A DNA stretch of 64,000 bases from Luteimonas viscosa (GCF_008244685.1 NZ_VTFT01000001.1:1839248-1903247); one strand, 5' to 3'; shown: positions 29,250-38,826, counted from the first letter of the stretch. The notes: generated by a model from the letters alone, not told the origin. Numbers and translations are program-made.

Positions 29250-30144
29250 AGTGCGTCGTACTCAACTGCTCGGCCAGGAATCGCGTCATCGGCGGTTCCC
29301 CGCCCAGCCGCAACAGCGGCCACAGCGCCTCGCAGGCGGCGCCGACCGCGTACGCCACACCGAACGGGATCGAACCGTCCACCTGCGGCGCGCCCGCCGC
29401 GGCGAGCAGCGCGTTGACGATCTCGCGCGTCGGCTTCGGCTCGCCGTTGCTGATGAAGTACGCGCGTCCCGCGCACGCAGCGCCGGGGGCGAGGTGCTCG
29501 AACGCATCGAAATGGGCCTGCGCGGCATTGTCGATGTAGGTGGTATCGATCAGGTTGTGGCCACCGCCGACGAAGCGCAGCCGCCCCGCTTTCGCACGCT
29601 CGACCAGCCGCGGCAGGATCTGCTGGTCGCCGGGGCCCCAGATCAGCCGCGGACGCAGCGCGACCGTGGCCAGGTCGGCATCGTTCGCCGCCAGCACCGC
29701 TTTCTCGGCGATGGTCTTGGTTTCCGCGTACGGGGCCTTGAAGCCCTCGCCGTAGGGCACGGTGTCGGCGGTGCCGCCTTCGACCGGATGCGTGGCGCGA
29801 TGGGTGACGCTCGGCGTGGACGTGTACACCAGCTTGCCGATCCCGTGTGCGCGACAGGCGTCGAGCACGTTCTGCGTGCCGGTGACGTTGGCCGAGTAGT
29901 AGCTGTCGCGGCTTCCCCAGGCACCGGCTTTCGCGGCGTTGTGGAAGATCGCATCGACCCCGGTCGCGGCGGCGAGCACGGCATCGCGATCGGCGAGGTC
30001 GCCGCGCAGCTGGTGCACGCCGAGCGCATCGAGCGCGGGGTAATGGCCGCGGTTGAAGCTGGCGACCTCGTGGCCGCGTTCGACCAGGCCGCGGCACAGC
30101 GCCTGGCCCAGGAATCCGCCGCCTCCGGTGACGAGGATCTTCAT
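29149..30144 (-). CDS. oleD: OleD, NADPH-dependent 2-alkyl-3-ketoalkanoate reductase
   Basis: A 331-residue short-chain reductase of the 3-beta-HSD/epimerase group that reduces the beta-keto acid made by OleA in long-chain olefin synthesis. The Rossmann glycine motif TGGGGFLG starts near residue 6 and the catalytic YAETK motif is present. The start ATG at 30144 overlaps the stop of oleC (ATGA), as is usual for oleC-oleD. The last codons are part of a tandem repeat array that continues downstream. Without the ole context it would be annotated simply as an NAD-dependent epimerase. Confidence 0.92.
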   Translation of the reverse strand: MKILVTGGGGFLGQALCRGLVERGHEVASFNRGHYPALDALGVHQLRGDLADRDAVLAAATGVDAIFHNAAKAGAWGSRDSYYSANVTGTQNVLDACRAHGIGKLVYTSTPSVTHRATHPVEGGTADTVPYGEGFKAPYAETKTIAEKAVLAANDADLATVALRPRLIWGPGDQQILPRLVERAKAGRLRFVGGGHNLIDTTYIDNAAQAHFDAFEHLAPGAACAGRAYFISNGEPKPTREIVNALLAAAGAPQVDGSIPFGVAYAVGAACEALWPLLRLGGEPPMTRFLAEQLSTTHWYSMAPATRDFGYVPRVTIAEGLQRLRASLQRK

Positions 30145-31910
30145 CGTGCGCTCCGGGCAGCGGCCCATGCCGCGAGCTTCTCGCGGCCGATCTTGGCGTT
30201 GTGGCGGATGTCGACGGGAAAGCCCGGATGGAACGCGAAGGCATCGATGCGCGCCGTATGCGCGAATCCCGCACCGATCGTCCGCAACTCGCGCTCGATG
30301 CGCGCATGCTGCGCGGCGGCGATGCCGGCGGCGACCTCGACGCAGAGCACCGCGCGCTGCGCGCCATGCGCGCCGATCCCGACCAGCGCGGTGCGGCGTA
30401 CGTCCGGATGGGTGTTGAACACCGGCTCCACCTGCTCGGTGTACAGCGGCCCGTCAGCGGTCTCGACCCGCTGCGACTTGCGGCCGCAGAACCAGAGGCG
30501 GCCCTCGGCGTCGAAGTAGCCCAGATCGCCCATGCGGTGGACGACGCGGGCGGTCGCCACCGCATCGACGCCACCCCCGCCGCCAGGCGAGGACGACGGC
30601 GTCTCCCGGATCTTCGCCAGCCGCGTCTGCGCATCGCGGTTGAAGTACTCGTCGGTGGCGCTCGGCCCCGCGACGGTGATTTCCCCGACTTCGCCCGGCG
30701 CCGCCGGCAGCGCGTCCGACCAGGCCTCGATCGGCCCGTCGTCGATGGCGATGATGCGCACCTCGTTCGGCGGCACCGGTCGGCCGACGCATGTCCCCGC
30801 GCCGCGCTCGGTGCGCTCGCGCAGCGCCAGCAGTTCCCGGCCTTCGATCACCGCCACCGGCAGGCATTCGGTCGCGCCGTAGGGCGTCCAGAAGCGCGCC
30901 TCCTCCGGCAGCAGTTCGAGCATCCTCGCCACCACCTCGGGCGGCACCGGCGCGCCGGCCGAGGTCACGCGCCGCAGCGTCGGCAGCGGCACGCCGTGGT
31001 CGGCCAGCACCCGCATCAGCGCCGGGGAGCCGAACAGCTGGTCGACGCCGAAGCGCGCGATCGCCGCGTGCAGCTTGCGCGGATCGGCCTGCGCCGGGCG
31101 GGTGGGATCCATGTCGGGGATGATCGAGGTCAGGCCGAGCGCGGGATCGAACAGCGCGAACGGCGGGAAGGTCGGGAAGTCGATGCCACCGGCCGCGATC
31201 CCGAACGCGTCGCGCAGCATCTCGATCTGAGCGACGAAATGGCGGTGGCGGTAGACCACGCCCTTGGGCACGCCGGTGGAGCCGCTGGTGAACAGGATCG
31301 CGGCGACGGCGTCGGGTTGGGTGTCCACCCGTTGCGAAGCGCGCCCCGCACCCTCGCGCTCGATCCGCGCCAGCGTCGCGTCGGCCAGCAGCGCGAACCG
31401 GCCGGTGGTGATGCGTACCCGCGCCGACCGCGCCCAGCCCAGCAGCACGCGCGCGAGCTGCGCCAGCGGGATGCCGACGAAGGCCTCCGGCCGCGCCTCG
31501 TCCAGGCACTGCTTCAGCGCGCGCCGGTCGATGCCCGGATCCACCAGCACCGGCACCGCGCCGGCCTTGAACAGGGCGAACATCAGCACGAAGAACTCGG
31601 GGGTCGGCCGCACCATCACGACCGTGCGGGTGCCGGCGGCGATCCCGCGCGCAGCCAGGCCGGCGGCGATCGCATCGCTGCGCGCGTCCAGTTCGCCGTA
31701 GGTCAGCGAGACTGCGTAGCGGCCGTCGCGGCCGGGGCAGCGCATGGCGACGCGGCCCGGCGCCTGCGCCGCCAGCCGCGGCAGGGCGGCAGCGATGTTG
31801 CAGGGCGGGGGCGCGGACCCGGCCGATGCCCGGTCGACATCAGGCGCCGACGCCACGGCTCTCCCGGGGGGCGCCGGGCCGGTCGAGCCGGCGATCTGTT
31901 CCTGCACCAT
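30141..31910 (-). CDS. oleC: OleC, AMP-dependent beta-lactone synthetase
   Basis: A 589-residue ANL-superfamily enzyme. OleC adenylates the 2-alkyl-3-hydroxy acid from OleD and closes it to a beta-lactone, which OleB then decarboxylates to an olefin. The ATP-binding loop [12 protein letters not shown], the PYGATECLP motif and the MGDLGYFD segment are visible. A Ser/Gly/Pro-rich insert (SSSPGGGGG) lies just before the C-terminal domain. The start at 31910 gives MVQEQIAGS; another in-frame ATG at 31940 would add 10 residues. It is coupled to oleD and divergent from the small YkgJ-type gene. Confidence 0.92.
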   Translation of the reverse strand: MVQEQIAGSTGPAPPGRAVASAPDVDRASAGSAPPPCNIAAALPRLAAQAPGRVAMRCPGRDGRYAVSLTYGELDARSDAIAAGLAARGIAAGTRTVVMVRPTPEFFVLMFALFKAGAVPVLVDPGIDRRALKQCLDEARPEAFVGIPLAQLARVLLGWARSARVRITTGRFALLADATLARIEREGAGRASQRVDTQPDAVAAILFTSGSTGVPKGVVYRHRHFVAQIEMLRDAFGIAAGGIDFPTFPPFALFDPALGLTSIIPDMDPTRPAQADPRKLHAAIARFGVDQLFGSPALMRVLADHGVPLPTLRRVTSAGAPVPPEVVARMLELLPEEARFWTPYGATECLPVAVIEGRELLALRERTERGAGTCVGRPVPPNEVRIIAIDDGPIEAWSDALPAAPGEVGEITVAGPSATDEYFNRDAQTRLAKIRETPSSSPGGGGGVDAVATARVVHRMGDLGYFDAEGRLWFCGRKSQRVETADGPLYTEQVEPVFNTHPDVRRTALVGIGAHGAQRAVLCVEVAAGIAAAQHARIERELRTIGAGFAHTARIDAFAFHPGFPVDIRHNAKIGREKLAAWAAARSAR

Positions 31911-32026
31911 GCGCGGGTTCCGCGTTCGCGAAAGGCACATTATCGCCCCGGGGCCCTTGCGCACGGCCGCGGCGCCGGGACAATGGCGCACCCTCCCCGC
32001 TCGCGCCGCGCAAGGCCCGGCTTCCC

Positions 32027-32446
32027 ATGCACCCCTGCCTGACCTGTGGCGCCTGCTGCACGCAGTACCGCGTCGCCTTCCACTGGATGGAATCGGACGA
32101 GGCCGGCGACGGCGGCGTGCCTGCGGCGCTCACCGAGCGGCTCGACGGGCATCGCCTGTGCATGCGCGGCACCTATTCCGATCCGATCCGGTGCGTGGCG
32201 CTGGACGCGCAGATCGGCGTGTACTCGCGTTGCACGATCCATCCGCACCGGCCGTCGGTCTGCCGCGAGGTCGATGCCTCGTGGGAACACGGACGCGCCA
32301 GCGACCAGTGCGACCGGGCGCGCCTCGCGCACGGCCTTCCGCTGCTGGGTGCCGACGACTGGCGCTGGCGCGATGCGGCCGGCGGGGGCCGGGATCCTGA
32401 CGACGGCAACGCGCCGACCGTCGACCTGCCGCCGCTCGCCGCTTGA
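32027..32446 (+). CDS. YkgJ family cysteine-cluster protein
   Basis: A 139-residue protein with the YkgJ/CxxCxxCC signature CLTCGACC at residues 4-11 and further cysteines (RCVALD, RCTIHPHRPSVC), which are likely metal or Fe-S ligands. The family's function is unknown. It sits between oleC and oleB on the opposite strand, so it is not part of the ole transcript, although similar genes occur near ole genes in relatives. It starts 117 bases from the oleC start. Confidence 0.85.
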   Translation: MHPCLTCGACCTQYRVAFHWMESDEAGDGGVPAALTERLDGHRLCMRGTYSDPIRCVALDAQIGVYSRCTIHPHRPSVCREVDASWEHGRASDQCDRARLAHGLPLLGADDWRWRDAAGGGRDPDDGNAPTVDLPPLAA

Positions 32447-32605
32447 CCCGCCGCGCGTCTGCGCGCCCTGCGCTGCCTCAGGGGCCGGCAGCCGCCATGC
32501 CCGGGCGCGACCCACGCAGCCGGCAAGGCCGTCTGCGGTCGCGGCCGCCATCGATCCGACTGCTGGATCCTTCGCGCGCGCAGGGGCTTGCGCCAGCGGG
32601 CGCGC

Positions 32606-33538
32606 CTACAGGGGATTGCGATCGAGGAAGGCGCGGATCGCGGGCACCAGCACCTCGTGCCTGTCTTCGAGCACGTAGTGGCCGGCGTCCTCGAAGGCAT
32701 GCACCTCGGCCTGCGGCAGCGCACGACGGAAACGCTCGAGGAAATCGCGGTCGAACACGAAGTCCTTCAGGCCCCAGCCGAGGAATGCGGGACGGTCGGC
32801 GTACTCGCCCAGGCGCCGGCCGGACTCGGCCACCAGCGGCCAGGCCCGGTCTTTTTCCGACAGGGGGATGTCCTGCATGAAGCGCACGGTGGAAATGCGG
32901 TGCTTCCAGTTGTCGTAGGGCGCGACATAGGCGCGGCGTACCTCGCGCGGCATCGTCCGCTCGACCCCGAACCGGGCCGCGCCTGCGGAGAAGGCGTTGA
33001 AACCGCGGATCAGCAGTTCGCCGACGTGGTAGTCGCGGCCGAGCGCGATCTGCCACGGCATCGGCTTGCCCGCCGGCATCGGGAACCCGGCGGTGTTCAG
33101 GACGACCAGGCGCCTGACCTGCGCCGTGTGCGACAGCGCCCAGCCGAAGCCGATCATGCCGCCCCAGTCGTGCACGGCCAGCGTCATCGGCCCATCGACG
33201 CCGAGATGGTCGAGCAGCGCCGCCAGGTCGTCGACGCGCGACTGCAGGGTGTAGTCGTAGCGCGGCAGCGCGTCGGCATCGTCGTCGGGCTTGTCCGAGA
33301 GCCCCATGCCGACATGGTCGGGCACGATCACCCGGTAGCGGTCGCGCAGCCCGTGGACCAGGTGACGCCAGTAATAGCCCCACGACGGATTGCCGTGCAG
33401 CGCGACCACCACTTCGCCGCCGCGCGGACCCTCGTCCAGGTAATGCAGGCGGATCCCGGGACGGACCTCGAAACGATGGCTGGCGAAGTCGTAGTCGGGG
33501 AAGGACACGGCGCGGGACAGGTTCGTGAAGACGCGCAT
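32606..33538 (-). CDS. oleB: OleB, beta-lactone decarboxylase (alpha/beta hydrolase)
   Basis: A 310-residue haloalkane-dehalogenase-like alpha/beta hydrolase that removes CO2 from the OleC beta-lactone to give a cis-olefin. The nucleophile Asp124 is in VHDWGG, the oxyanion stretch HGNPSW is at 48-53, and the catalytic His is in EDAGHYVLED near the C-terminus. The start ATG at 33538 gives the family N-terminus (NLPD-like NLSRAVSFPDYDF). It is on the same strand as oleC and oleD but separated from oleC by the YkgJ-type gene, and its usual neighbour oleA is about 14.6 kb away. Confidence 0.92.
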   Translation of the reverse strand: MRVFTNLSRAVSFPDYDFASHRFEVRPGIRLHYLDEGPRGGEVVVALHGNPSWGYYWRHLVHGLRDRYRVIVPDHVGMGLSDKPDDDADALPRYDYTLQSRVDDLAALLDHLGVDGPMTLAVHDWGGMIGFGWALSHTAQVRRLVVLNTAGFPMPAGKPMPWQIALGRDYHVGELLIRGFNAFSAGAARFGVERTMPREVRRAYVAPYDNWKHRISTVRFMQDIPLSEKDRAWPLVAESGRRLGEYADRPAFLGWGLKDFVFDRDFLERFRRALPQAEVHAFEDAGHYVLEDRHEVLVPAIRAFLDRNPL

Positions 33539-33695
33539 TGTAGCGATGGCGAGGATTCGGGCGCCGTGCTCATCTTCCTGAACACGTTGCGAAGGGCGCG
33601 GCGCGTCGATGCGCGGTTGGGCCGGTATCCTGCGCCGCATCATCGGATCGAGCGCCCCGGGCACCACCCCCACATCGGACCAGGGCACGGCGCGG

Positions 33696-34235
33696 ATGCG
33701 CCTGCGCGAGGCCACCGCCGACCTGCACGCACGGGTGGACGCGCTGTTCCCGCGCGGCCTGGATTCGGTCGCCACCTACCGCCGCTACGTGCTGGGCATG
33801 CACCGCTTCGCCACCGACTTCGAGATCGCAGTCGCGGCGCGCCCGCGCCATTCGGAATGGCTGGCCCGCGACCTGTCGTCGCTGGCGCTGGCGCCGCTCG
33901 CGGCCGAGGGCGTGCGCGGTCCGGCCTCCGGCGCGGCCACCCGGCTGGGATGGTGCTACGTGATGGCCGGCAGCGGCATGGGCGCGCGCGTGCTGTTGCG
34001 CGATGCCCGGCGGCTCGGCTTCGACCGCGGGCGCGGCGCCGGCTTCCTGGCGCGCCACGCGGTCGCGGAGGACTGGTCCGCGCTGCAGGCGCGGTTGTCG
34101 GCGCTCGATGCCGACGACGCGCCACGCATGGCCCAGGCCGAGCACGGCGCGCGGACCGCCTTCGCACTGGTCCGTGCCTGTTTCGAGCGCAGCTTCGACC
34201 TTGTTCCCGTTGCCGCCGACAAGGAGCACGCATGA
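33696..34235 (+). CDS. bphO: BphO-type heme oxygenase
   Basis: A 179-residue heme oxygenase that opens heme to biliverdin, the chromophore of the phytochrome encoded next. The proximal heme ligand is probably His11 in the opening RLREATADLHARVD, and the distal-helix Gly-rich stretch VMAGSGMGARVLL is present. The start ATG at 33696 is chosen because the preceding codons are Pro/Thr-rich and unlike the family. The stop overlaps the bphP ATG (ATGA), giving the classic bphO-bphP pair. Confidence 0.92.
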   Translation: MRLREATADLHARVDALFPRGLDSVATYRRYVLGMHRFATDFEIAVAARPRHSEWLARDLSSLALAPLAAEGVRGPASGAATRLGWCYVMAGSGMGARVLLRDARRLGFDRGRGAGFLARHAVAEDWSALQARLSALDADDAPRMAQAEHGARTAFALVRACFERSFDLVPVAADKEHA

Positions 34236-35959
34236 CCCCCGAACTCGAACGCGCGCTCGACGCCTGCGCCAGCGAGCCGATCCACCTGCCGGGCGCGATC
34301 CAGCCGCACGGATACCTGATCAGCTGCCAGCTGCCGGACTGGTCGATCCACCATGTGTCGGCCAACATCGAGGCGCTCACCAGCGCGCCGCCGGAAGACA
34401 TGCTGCGTCGCTCGCTGCGCGAGTTCATCACCGACGACGTGATCCAGACCATCGCCGAGACGATCGGGTTCGCCGAACCCGGCGCGCAGGCGCAACGCGC
34501 GGCGGTGGCGAACATCGGTCCGATGGCCGCGCTGTGCGAGGTCAGCGTGCACGTCGCGCAGGGACTGGTGCACATCGAGATCGAACCGCACGTGCGCGGC
34601 GCCGGGGAGCGCTCGCCGACCGTGGTGGCGCAGGCGATGATCACCCGGGTCGCGCAGGGCGGCGACGACGAAGGCTTCCACCAGCGCGTGGCCGAGCAGG
34701 TGCGCCTGCTCACCGGCTACGACCGGGTCATGGTGTACCGCTTCCGCCACGACGATTCCGGCGACGTGGTGGCCGAGTCGCGCGACTCCGCGATGCCGGC
34801 CTACCTCGGCCTGCGCTATCCCGCCTCGGACATTCCGCCGCAGGCGCGCCGGCTGTACCTGCACAACCGCATCCGCGTGATTCCCGATGCGAACTACACG
34901 CCGGTCCCGGTGCTGCCGGACCGCAGCGCGCGCGGCGAGCCGCTCGACCTGGGTCAGCTGTCGCTGCGCAGCGTGTCGCCGGTGCACCTGGAATACCTGG
35001 CCAACATGGGGGTTGGCGCGTCGATGTCGATCTCGATCATCGCCGGCGGCCGCTTGTGGGGGCTGGTCGCCTGCCACCATCGCGGCGTGCGCCATCTCTC
35101 GCCCGGCGTGCGCGCCGCCGCCGACCTGTTCGGCCTGTTCGTCTCGATGCGCGTCGCCGCGCGCGAACAGCAGGAAGCGGCCGCGATGGAGGACGGCGCG
35201 CGTGCCGTGCGCGACACCCTCGCGCTGCGCCTGGCGCACGCCAGCGACCCGCGCCTCGCCATCGCCGCCGAGCTCGACCTGCTGCGCCGCGCGGTCGCCT
35301 GCGATGGCGTGGCCCTGCTGCAGTCCGGCCGCTGGTATGGCGCCGGACGCACGCCGCCCGCCGAGCGTATCCCCGACCTGCTGGCCTGGCTGGCGCGCGA
35401 GGCGCATCCGGCGGCCCCGGCGATGACCGACCGCGCCGAGGACTGGAGCCCGGGCCCCGAGGCCGCCGACGGCATCGCCGGGGTGTTCGCCCTGCCGCTC
35501 GATCCAGGCAGCGACGAGTGGCTGCTGTTCTTCCGCTGCGAGCAGATCGAGGACGTGCGCTGGGCCGGCCGCCCGGACGAACCGTTCGTGGTCGCGGGCG
35601 ACGGCAGTCGGATCGGTCCGCGCGCGAGCTTCGCCGCGTGGCGCGAGACCGTGCGCGGCAGCAGCGCCCCCTGGAGCGACGCCGACGCGCGCATCGCCCG
35701 CCGCCTGTGGCTGGTGCTGCGCGAGCACTACCGCCGCCCCGGTCCGCACGCGGAGGTCGGCGACCTGCGCGGCCACCGCAGCCGGCTCGACGTGCGCGAC
35801 CACGGCAAGCGGCTGCTGCAGCTGTCGGAACTGCTCGACGGGCTGGTGCACGTCAGCCCGGTCGAGACCGCACGGCTGTCGGCACGGATCGCGAAGCTGG
35901 AAGAGGAATTGCAGGGGCTGGTGTCGTCCGCGAACCTGGCGGGCAGTTCCAGCCGCTAG
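34232..35959 (+). CDS. bphP: bacteriophytochrome photosensory protein lacking an output domain
   Basis: A 575-residue red/far-red photoreceptor. It has a PAS domain (about 1-110) with the biliverdin-binding Cys12 just before EPIHLPGAIQPHG, a GAF domain (about 135-300) with PASDIPP near 200 and SISIIAGGRLWGL, and a PHY domain (about 310-500) with the tongue motif PRASF near 463. After PHY only about 70 residues remain, ending in a probable coiled coil (ARLSARIAKLEEELQGLV). No histidine-kinase H-box, HATPase, GGDEF or PAS9 domain is present. The gene is coupled to bphO. How the signal leaves the protein is unknown; dimer or partner binding through the coiled coil is the simplest idea. Confidence 0.92.
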   Translation: MTPELERALDACASEPIHLPGAIQPHGYLISCQLPDWSIHHVSANIEALTSAPPEDMLRRSLREFITDDVIQTIAETIGFAEPGAQAQRAAVANIGPMAALCEVSVHVAQGLVHIEIEPHVRGAGERSPTVVAQAMITRVAQGGDDEGFHQRVAEQVRLLTGYDRVMVYRFRHDDSGDVVAESRDSAMPAYLGLRYPASDIPPQARRLYLHNRIRVIPDANYTPVPVLPDRSARGEPLDLGQLSLRSVSPVHLEYLANMGVGASMSISIIAGGRLWGLVACHHRGVRHLSPGVRAAADLFGLFVSMRVAAREQQEAAAMEDGARAVRDTLALRLAHASDPRLAIAAELDLLRRAVACDGVALLQSGRWYGAGRTPPAERIPDLLAWLAREAHPAAPAMTDRAEDWSPGPEAADGIAGVFALPLDPGSDEWLLFFRCEQIEDVRWAGRPDEPFVVAGDGSRIGPRASFAAWRETVRGSSAPWSDADARIARRLWLVLREHYRRPGPHAEVGDLRGHRSRLDVRDHGKRLLQLSELLDGLVHVSPVETARLSARIAKLEEELQGLVSSANLAGSSSR

Positions 35960-35981
35960 GATCCCGACGACCGCACGGCGA

Positions 35982-37004
35982 TCACGCGCCCGCGGGTCGG
36001 CTTGCGCCCGGCGCGTCGCCGTCGTCGGCGGCGACGCCGGCATGGAGCTCGCACGGCCATTCCATCCCCTGCAGCGCCTGCGCGAATCGCGCGGAAGCGG
36101 GCTCGCGGAAGCCGTCGCCCGGACGCAGCCACACCACGTGCCTGCCGGCGCGCGCATGCGCGGCCACCCACGACAGGCAATCCGCCGGATCCGGCTGCGC
36201 CGGCTCGCGCGGCGCATCCTTGCGCGCCAGCGCCAGCACCGCCTCGCCGACGCCGGCATCGACCAGCAGCACGTCGGCCAGGTTCATCGCCCGCAGCGCG
36301 CCGAGGGTGAGCCGGGCGGGATCGCCCGGCCCGGTGCCCACCAGGCTGATGCGGCCGCCGACCGGGGCGATGGCTGCCGGATCGAGCATCGCCGCGAAGG
36401 CCCGCTCCGCCTCCTCCGCGCGGCCGGCGCGAAGCAGCGCGGGCACGGCGCCGTCGATCACCGCATCGAACCAGCGCCGGCGCCGGTTCAGGTCGGGCAG
36501 CCGTTCGCGGATGACGTCCCGGTGGCGCGCGAACAGCCCGGCCAGCGCGCCGAGCGAGGGATCGAGTTCGATCTCGAGCCGCTCGCGAAGGCGCCGCGCC
36601 AGCATCGGCGCCGCGCCGCCGGAGGAGATCGCCAGCTGCAGGGGCGCGCGGTCGATCACCGCCGGTACCTGGAAGCTCGACAGCCGCGCGTCGTCCACCA
36701 CGTTGGCGAGCGTGCGCCGCGCGGTGGCCTGCGCCGCCAGCGCGGCGTTGAAGGCGCCGTCGTCGGTGGCGACCACGAGCAGCCAGGCGGCGTCGATCCA
36801 GGCCGGGTCGAATTCGCCCTCGGCGCACTCGATGCGCCCCTCGGCCTCCCAGCCCCGGAGCGTGGGATGCAGTGCGCGGGCATGCACCCGGACCCTGGCA
36901 CCCGCGTGCAGCAGGGCCTCGATCTTGCGCACGGCGACCTCGCCGCCGCCCACGACCAGCACCTCGCGTCCGGCGAGATCGGCGAACAGGGGGTAGAGCG
37001 GCAT
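35982..37004 (-). CDS. CysG-like siroheme synthase with a shortened methyltransferase part
   Basis: A 340-residue protein. Residues 1 to about 210 form a precorrin-2 dehydrogenase/ferrochelatase domain (Met8p/CysG-N) with VVGGGEVAVRKIEALL and SSGGAAPMLARRLRERLE. The remainder begins like the CysG methyltransferase (SLVGTGPGDPARLTLGALRAM) but is only about 125 residues instead of about 250; the usual GGDPF-type motif is replaced by RPGDGFREP and the chain stops soon after. It probably makes siroheme for NirB with a separate methyltransferase (the gene at 46000). It is divergent from nasT and in the nitrate region. Full-length CysG is about 460 residues. Confidence 0.82.
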   Translation of the reverse strand: MPLYPLFADLAGREVLVVGGGEVAVRKIEALLHAGARVRVHARALHPTLRGWEAEGRIECAEGEFDPAWIDAAWLLVVATDDGAFNAALAAQATARRTLANVVDDARLSSFQVPAVIDRAPLQLAISSGGAAPMLARRLRERLEIELDPSLGALAGLFARHRDVIRERLPDLNRRRRWFDAVIDGAVPALLRAGRAEEAERAFAAMLDPAAIAPVGGRISLVGTGPGDPARLTLGALRAMNLADVLLVDAGVGEAVLALARKDAPREPAQPDPADCLSWVAAHARAGRHVVWLRPGDGFREPASARFAQALQGMEWPCELHAGVAADDGDAPGASRPAGA

Positions 37005-37038
37005 TGCGTCTCCCTTGGCAAACCTCGGCGCCAGCGCT

Positions 37039-37057
37039 TATGTTGCAAGGCAACATA
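37039..37057. promoter_or_regulatory. perfect inverted repeat between cysG-like gene and nasT
   Basis: TATGTTGC and GCAACATA are separated by AAG, in the 94-base gap between two divergent genes. The arms continue imperfectly outward (GCGCT / GCGCC). It is the only AT-rich patch in the gap and could be an operator for either or both genes. The protein that binds it is unknown. Confidence 0.5.
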
Positions 37058-37098
37058 GCGCCAACCCCTCCCCGCCGCCAGCCAGCCGCCGCCCGGGC

Positions 37099-37674
37099 AT
37101 GCCACGGATCCTGCTGATCAACGACACCGCCAAGCCGATCGGCGACCTGCGCGACGCGCTGGTCGACGCCGGCCACGAGGTGCTGGGCGTGGTCGACGGC
37201 GTGAGCGCACTGCTCAAGGCGGTGGAGGCCCACCTGCCGGACGTGGTGATCCTCGACGTCGATTCGCCGTCGCGCGACGCGCTGGAGCAGCTGGCGATGC
37301 TGCACCGGCACGCGCCGCGCCCGGTGGTGATGTTCTCGGCCAACGGCGACGAACAGCTGATCCGCGCCGCGGTCGGCGCCGGCGTCGCCGCCTACGTCGT
37401 CGATGGGCTCTCGCCATCGCGGCTGCACCCGATCATCCAGGTCGCGCTGGCGCGCTTCGAGCAGGAATCGCAGCTGCGCCAGCAGCTCGAGGGCGTGCAG
37501 CAGCAGTTGCAGGACCGCAAGCTGATCGACCAGGCCAAGGGCCTGCTGATGGAGAAACGCGGCATGAGCGAACGCGATGCCTACGCCGCGCTGCGGCAAC
37601 AGGCGATGCGGCAGAACCTGAAGCTGGCCGACGTGGCGCGGCGGATCCTGTCGATGGCGGACCTGCTGGGATGA
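37099..37674 (+). CDS. nasT: NasT-type ANTAR antiterminator
   Basis: A 191-residue response-regulator-like protein with an N-terminal receiver domain (about 1-115, VVILDVDSP around the phospho-acceptor position) and, after a short coiled linker, a C-terminal ANTAR RNA-binding domain (about 130-188, IDQAKGLLMEKRGMSERDAY). NasT binds paired hexaloop hairpins in nitrate-gene leaders and stops transcription termination. Matching hairpins are seen upstream of narK. The stop overlaps the ATG of nasS, so sensor and effector are co-translated. Confidence 0.93.
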   Translation: MPRILLINDTAKPIGDLRDALVDAGHEVLGVVDGVSALLKAVEAHLPDVVILDVDSPSRDALEQLAMLHRHAPRPVVMFSANGDEQLIRAAVGAGVAAYVVDGLSPSRLHPIIQVALARFEQESQLRQQLEGVQQQLQDRKLIDQAKGLLMEKRGMSERDAYAALRQQAMRQNLKLADVARRILSMADLLG

Positions 37675-38750
37675 CGTCCATGACCACCGCAACCCCCCGC
37701 CCGCTGCGCATCGGCTTCATGCCGCTGGTGGACTGCGCGCCGCTGGTGGTGGCGGTGCGGCTCGGGATCGACCGCCGCCACGGCCTGCGGCTGGAACTGC
37801 GGCGGCAGGGCTCGTGGGCGGCGGTGCGCGACAAGCTGCTGTCCGGCGAACTCGATGCCGCGCACGCGCTGGCCGGCATGGTCTACGGGATCGAGACCGG
37901 CATCGGCGGGCCGCAGGAGCAGATGGCGGTGCTGATGGTGCTCAACCAGAACGGGCAGGCGATCGTGCTCGCGCCCGAAGCCGCGCAGCGGTTGCGCGCC
38001 GGCGTGCCGCTGCGCGAGGCGCTGGACGTGCCCGCGCGACGACCGGTGCTGGCGCAGACCTTCCCCACCGGCACCCACGCGATGTGGCTGTACTACTGGC
38101 TGGCGGCGCAGGGCGTGGACCCGCTGCACGAGGTCCAGGCCGTGACCCTGCCGCCGCCGGAAATGCCCGCGGCGCTCGCGCGCGGCGAGATCGAAGGCTA
38201 TTGCGCCGGCGAACCGTGGGCGGCCCAGGCCGAAACCCTGGGCGCCGGCGCGCGCGTGATCCGCAGCGGCGAACTCTGGCCCGGGCACCCGGAGAAGGTG
38301 CTGGCCTGCCGGCGCGCGTTCGCCGCGCTCGAACCCGACACCGCCACCGCGCTGACCGCGACCGTGCTCGAAGCCTGCCGCTGGCTGGACGAGGATCCGC
38401 GCCATCGCGCGCGGGCCGCGCAGTGGCTGGCCGACGACGGCGCCATCGACCTGCCCGTCGCCTGCCTGTCCGACTGCCTGCTGCTGCCGACCGGCGACGA
38501 CCGCGCCAGTCGCCTGCGTTTCCACGGCGACGGCGAGGTCAACTTCCCCTGGCTGTCGGACGGGCGCTGGTTCCTGCACCAGTTCCGCCGCTGGGGCTGG
38601 CTGCCGCCCGACGCCGGCGGCGACGACGCCCTGCTGGCCGAGATCCACCGGCTCGACAGCTACCGGCTGGCCGCGCTGCAGGTCGGGGTGCCGCTGCCAC
38701 GGGGCGATACGCGCGCGAGCCTGCTGTTCGACGGGATGCGCTGGGAGTAG
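37671..38750 (+). CDS. nasS: NasS nitrate/nitrite sensor (NrtA/CmpA-like)
   Basis: A 359-residue periplasmic-binding-protein-like domain of the NrtA/CmpA family with no signal peptide, so it is cytoplasmic. That, together with coupling to nasT, identifies NasS: it holds NasT inactive until nitrate or nitrite binds. The opening LRIGFMPLVDCAPLVVA and GTHAMWLYYWLAAQGVDP are typical of the nitrate-binding family. No permease or ATPase component of a nitrate ABC transporter is present. The ATG at 37671 overlaps the nasT stop; an ATG three codons later is possible. Confidence 0.9.
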   Translation: MTSMTTATPRPLRIGFMPLVDCAPLVVAVRLGIDRRHGLRLELRRQGSWAAVRDKLLSGELDAAHALAGMVYGIETGIGGPQEQMAVLMVLNQNGQAIVLAPEAAQRLRAGVPLREALDVPARRPVLAQTFPTGTHAMWLYYWLAAQGVDPLHEVQAVTLPPPEMPAALARGEIEGYCAGEPWAAQAETLGAGARVIRSGELWPGHPEKVLACRRAFAALEPDTATALTATVLEACRWLDEDPRHRARAAQWLADDGAIDLPVACLSDCLLLPTGDDRASRLRFHGDGEVNFPWLSDGRWFLHQFRRWGWLPPDAGGDDALLAEIHRLDSYRLAALQVGVPLPRGDTRASLLFDGMRWE

Positions 38751-38789
38751 GGGCTCCCCACTGAAGCGGGGCGCGGCCGAGTCGCGTTT

Positions 38790-38826
38790 GCACCAAATTG
38801 GTGTTTACATAGCACCATGTCGGTGC
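38790..38826 (+). promoter_or_regulatory. two NtrC binding sites upstream of the narK operon
   Basis: GCACCAAATTGGTGT (38790-38804) and GCACCATGTCGGTGC (38812-38826) both match the NtrC dyad GCAC-N7-GTGC; the second is perfect. Their centres are 22 bases apart, two helical turns, as in enhancer pairs. They lie about 110-145 bases upstream of the sigma-54 promoter, a normal enhancer distance. Confidence 0.85.

Noticed and set aside
37671..38750. Periplasmic nitrate-binding protein NrtA of an ABC transporter
   Set aside because: No signal peptide and no transporter permease or ATPase nearby; coupling to nasT supports NasS.
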